This document shows positions 3,979 through 5,901 of a stretch of DNA of 5,901 nucleotides, one piece after another. Both the position numbers and the translations under genes were made by a program. The stretch comes from an uncultured bacterium (GTDB lineage: Bacteria; Eisenbacteria; RBG-16-71-46; CAIMUX01), in NCBI GenBank assembly GCA_946886185.1, contig CAMPIC010000209.1, forward strand, positions 1-5,901. Direction: 5' to 3'. The notes under the pieces are model-generated. The model saw only the letters and a list, made by a program, of their open reading frames with translations, searched no databases and was not told the DNA's origin. The number at the start of each line of letters is the position of its first letter. Positions within the stretch are counted from its first letter, which is position 1.

Positions 3979-5901
3979 ATGCTCAGCCGGATCATCGAAT
4001 GGTCCCTGCGCAATCAGCTCGTCATCTGGATCGGACTTCTCGCCGCGGTGATGGGCGGAATCTGGGCCATCCGGGACACGCGCCTCGACGCGATCCCGGA
4101 TCTGTCCGATGTCCAGGTCATCATCTACACCGAGTATCCGGGCCAGTCGCCGCAAGTCGTGGAGGATCAGATCACCTATCCGATCACGACCAAAATGCTT
4201 TCGGTCCCTCATGCGAACGTGGTGCGCGGCTACTCGAACTTCGGCGCTTCCTTCGTCTACGTCCTGTTCGATGACGGGACCGATCCCTATTGGGCTCGCT
4301 CGCGCGTGCTCGAATACCTTTCCGGCCTCACCGCGCAGCTTCCCGCGGGCGTATCGCCGCAGCTAGGACCGGACGCCACCGGAGTCGGTTGGGCGTTCAT
4401 GTACGTGCTCAATTCCGACGAGCGCTCACTGGCGGATCTGCGCTCCATCCAGGATTGGTATCTGAAGTACGCGCTCACCAGCGTCGAAGGAGTCGCGGAG
4501 GTCGCCTCGGTCGGCGGCTTCGTCCGCCAGTATCAGATCGAGGTCGATCCGGTGAAGCTGCGGGCGTATGGAGTGTCGCTCGCCGGGATCAAAATGGCGG
4601 TCGAGCGCTCCAACACGGACGTGGGGGGCAGCGTCATCGAAGCCGGAGAGCGCGAGCTGATGGTGCGCGGTCTCGGCTACATCAAGGACGTGCAGGACCT
4701 CGAGCGCGTCGTGCTCTCTGCCGGTCCGGGAGGCACGCCGCTGCTCCTTCGCGACGTCGCTCGTGTCACGATCGGGCCGGAGATGCGGCGGGGGATCGCC
4801 GAATGGAACGGGGAAGGCGAGACCGTCGGAGGAATCATCGTCGTCCGACAAGGGGCGAACACCTTGTCCACGATCGAAGCCGTCAAGGAACGGCTCGCGG
4901 AGCTCCAGGAAGGTCTCCCCGAAGACGTGCAGATCTCGGTGGCCTATGACCGCACCGAGCTGATCCACGAGTCGGTCGAGACGCTCACCCGCACGCTTAC
5001 CGAAGAGTCGATCATCGTCGCGCTCATGTGCATCATCTTCCTCTTCCACCTGCCGTCCGCGTTCGTCGCGATCATCTCCATTCCTCTCTCCATCTTGATC
5101 TCCCTCATCATCATGCGCGGCCAGGGATTGGGCGCGAATATCATGTCGCTGGGCGGGATCGCGATCTCGATCGGCGTGCTCGAAGATGCCGCGATCGTGA
5201 TGGTGGAGAACGCGCACAAGCACTATGAGGAATGGCGCGGCAAACGCTCGCACTTCGAGATCATCCTGAAGTCGGCGCAGGAGGTGGGACCGACTCTCTT
5301 CTTCACGCTCCTCGTGATCACCGTCTCGTTCATTCCCATCTTCACTCTGCAGGAGCAGGAAGGGCGCCTCTTCCGGCCGCTCGCATTCACCAAAACCTAC
5401 GCACTGGCTGCATCTTCCATCCTCGCGATCACGGTGGTTCCGGTGCTGATGTACTGGTTCGTGCGAGGCAACATCCGGAGTGAGGAGCGCCATCCCGTCT
5501 CGCGTTTCTTGCGCGCGGCCTACAGTCCGGTTCTCTATCTGGTGCTGCGGATGCGGTGGTGGGTGATCGGCGCTGCCCTCGTCATCATGGTGCTGACTCT
5601 GCTGCCGCTCCGGCGGATCGGCTCGGAGTTCATGCCGGCGCTGTGGGAGGGAGATCTCCTCTACATGCCCACGACCTTCCCCGGAATCTCGGCGACCAAG
5701 GCGAAGGAGCTTCTCCAGCAGACCGATCAGATCATCGCGAGCTTTCCGGAAGTGCGCACCGTGCTCGGCAAGGTCGGTCGCGCGGAAACCGCCACCGATC
5801 CGGCTCCGATGTCGATGATCGAGACCACCATCGTATTGAAAGACCACTCCGAATGGCGGCCGGGCATGACCAAGGAGCAGCTCATCCGCGAGCTCGACCA
5901 G
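3979..5901 (+). CDS. cusA: CusA-type heavy-metal RND efflux pump, N-terminal 641 residues (cut by right edge)
   Basis: This is the inner-membrane proton/metal antiporter of the tripartite exporter. About 61% of the usual 1040-odd residues are present, and the frame is open to the edge. Hallmarks in order: TM1 at about 12-31; PDLSDVQVI (40-48) and YPGQSPQVVEDQITYPI (53-69), typical of the heavy-metal RND N-terminus; DGTDPYWARSRVLEYL (99-114); LGPDATGVGWAF (129-140); IGPEMRRGIAEWNGEGE (265-281); TM2-TM6 at about 343-495; TM7 at about 524-545; and the start of the second periplasmic domain. The proton-relay aspartate is D403 in TM4, equivalent to E. coli D405. M563 (in LLYMPTTFPG) and M613 (in APMSM) align with M573 and M623 of the E. 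coli Cu/Ag triad; the third, M672, would lie beyond the window. This favours Cu(I)/Ag(I) over divalent metals (CzcA). Two methionines of the E. coli relay (M403, M486) are Leu here (401, 476). E. coli numbering is from memory. Confidence 0.95.
   Translation, partial: MLSRIIEWSLRNQLVIWIGLLAAVMGGIWAIRDTRLDAIPDLSDVQVIIYTEYPGQSPQVVEDQITYPITTKMLSVPHANVVRGYSNFGASFVYVLFDDGTDPYWARSRVLEYLSGLTAQLPAGVSPQLGPDATGVGWAFMYVLNSDERSLADLRSIQDWYLKYALTSVEGVAEVASVGGFVRQYQIEVDPVKLRAYGVSLAGIKMAVERSNTDVGGSVIEAGERELMVRGLGYIKDVQDLERVVLSAGPGGTPLLLRDVARVTIGPEMRRGIAEWNGEGETVGGIIVVRQGANTLSTIEAVKERLAELQEGLPEDVQISVAYDRTELIHESVETLTRTLTEESIIVALMCIIFLFHLPSAFVAIISIPLSILISLIIMRGQGLGANIMSLGGIAISIGVLEDAAIVMVENAHKHYEEWRGKRSHFEIILKSAQEVGPTLFFTLLVITVSFIPIFTLQEQEGRLFRPLAFTKTYALAASSILAITVVPVLMYWFVRGNIRSEERHPVSRFLRAAYSPVLYLVLRMRWWVIGAALVIMVLTLLPLRRIGSEFMPALWEGDLLYMPTTFPGISATKAKELLQQTDQIIASFPEVRTVLGKVGRAETATDPAPMSMIETTIVLKDHSEWRPGMTKEQLIRELDQ

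Noticed and set aside
4426..5847. Long - strand ORF (473 aa) antisense to the pump gene
   Set aside because: Its product is a run of His, Asp, Arg and Glu typical of the antisense frame of a GC-rich, hydrophobic coding gene. The + strand has an unmistakable CusA protein here.
3979..5901. CzcA (zinc/cobalt/cadmium) identity for the pump
   Set aside because: Two of the three triad methionines and the LLYMP and AETATDPAPMSM contexts match CusA. The third Met lies outside the window, so this is a preference and not proof.

Overview
The window is GC-rich and carries a three-gene heavy-metal efflux operon of the CusCBA type on the + strand. Facing away from it on the - strand is the N-terminal piece of a membrane sensor histidine kinase. 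A TolC-type outer-membrane channel, a periplasmic adaptor and an RND pump imply a Gram-negative (diderm) bacterium. High GC and the style of the kinase N-terminus would fit a deltaproteobacterial or similar environmental lineage, but the window cannot settle the taxonomy.

Layout, left to right. Positions 1-343 (- strand) hold the first 114 residues of the kinase, cut by the left edge. Positions 344-679 are a divergent regulatory stretch. It contains a 16-bp palindrome, an AT-rich promoter-like patch, and a possible 28-codon leader ORF whose stop overlaps the next start (ATGA). Positions 680-2041 encode a TolC/CusC-like outer-membrane protein of 453 aa. Positions 2042-2199 hold a hierarchical 37-bp/13-bp tandem repeat and stay open in the channel gene's frame until an ATGA overlap with the next gene. 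Positions 2200-3960 encode a CusB-type adaptor of 586 aa. It is enlarged by two heavy-metal-binding domains (Cys/Met/His motifs) joined by a linker of 13-residue repeats. From 3979 to the right edge runs a CusA-type RND pump, the first 641 residues of about 1040.

How the parts would work together (family knowledge plus inference): CusA takes Cu(I)/Ag(I) from the periplasm or cytoplasm through a methionine relay. The adaptor collects metal and links the pump to the channel, which exports it across the outer membrane. Two methionines of the CusA metal-binding triad are present (M563 and M613, equivalent to E. coli M573 and M623), so copper/silver is a better guess than zinc/cobalt/cadmium. No separate CusF-like chaperone lies in the window; the two adaptor metal-binding domains may do that job. 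The divergent kinase may regulate the operon, but no response regulator is visible.

The core is a known system. The less ordinary points are the duplicated metal-binding domains with a repeat linker, the intergenic repeat array that is in frame and ends in a coupling overlap, the possible leader peptide, and a paired Met-to-Leu change in the pump's methionine relay together with a glutamate next to its proton-relay aspartate.
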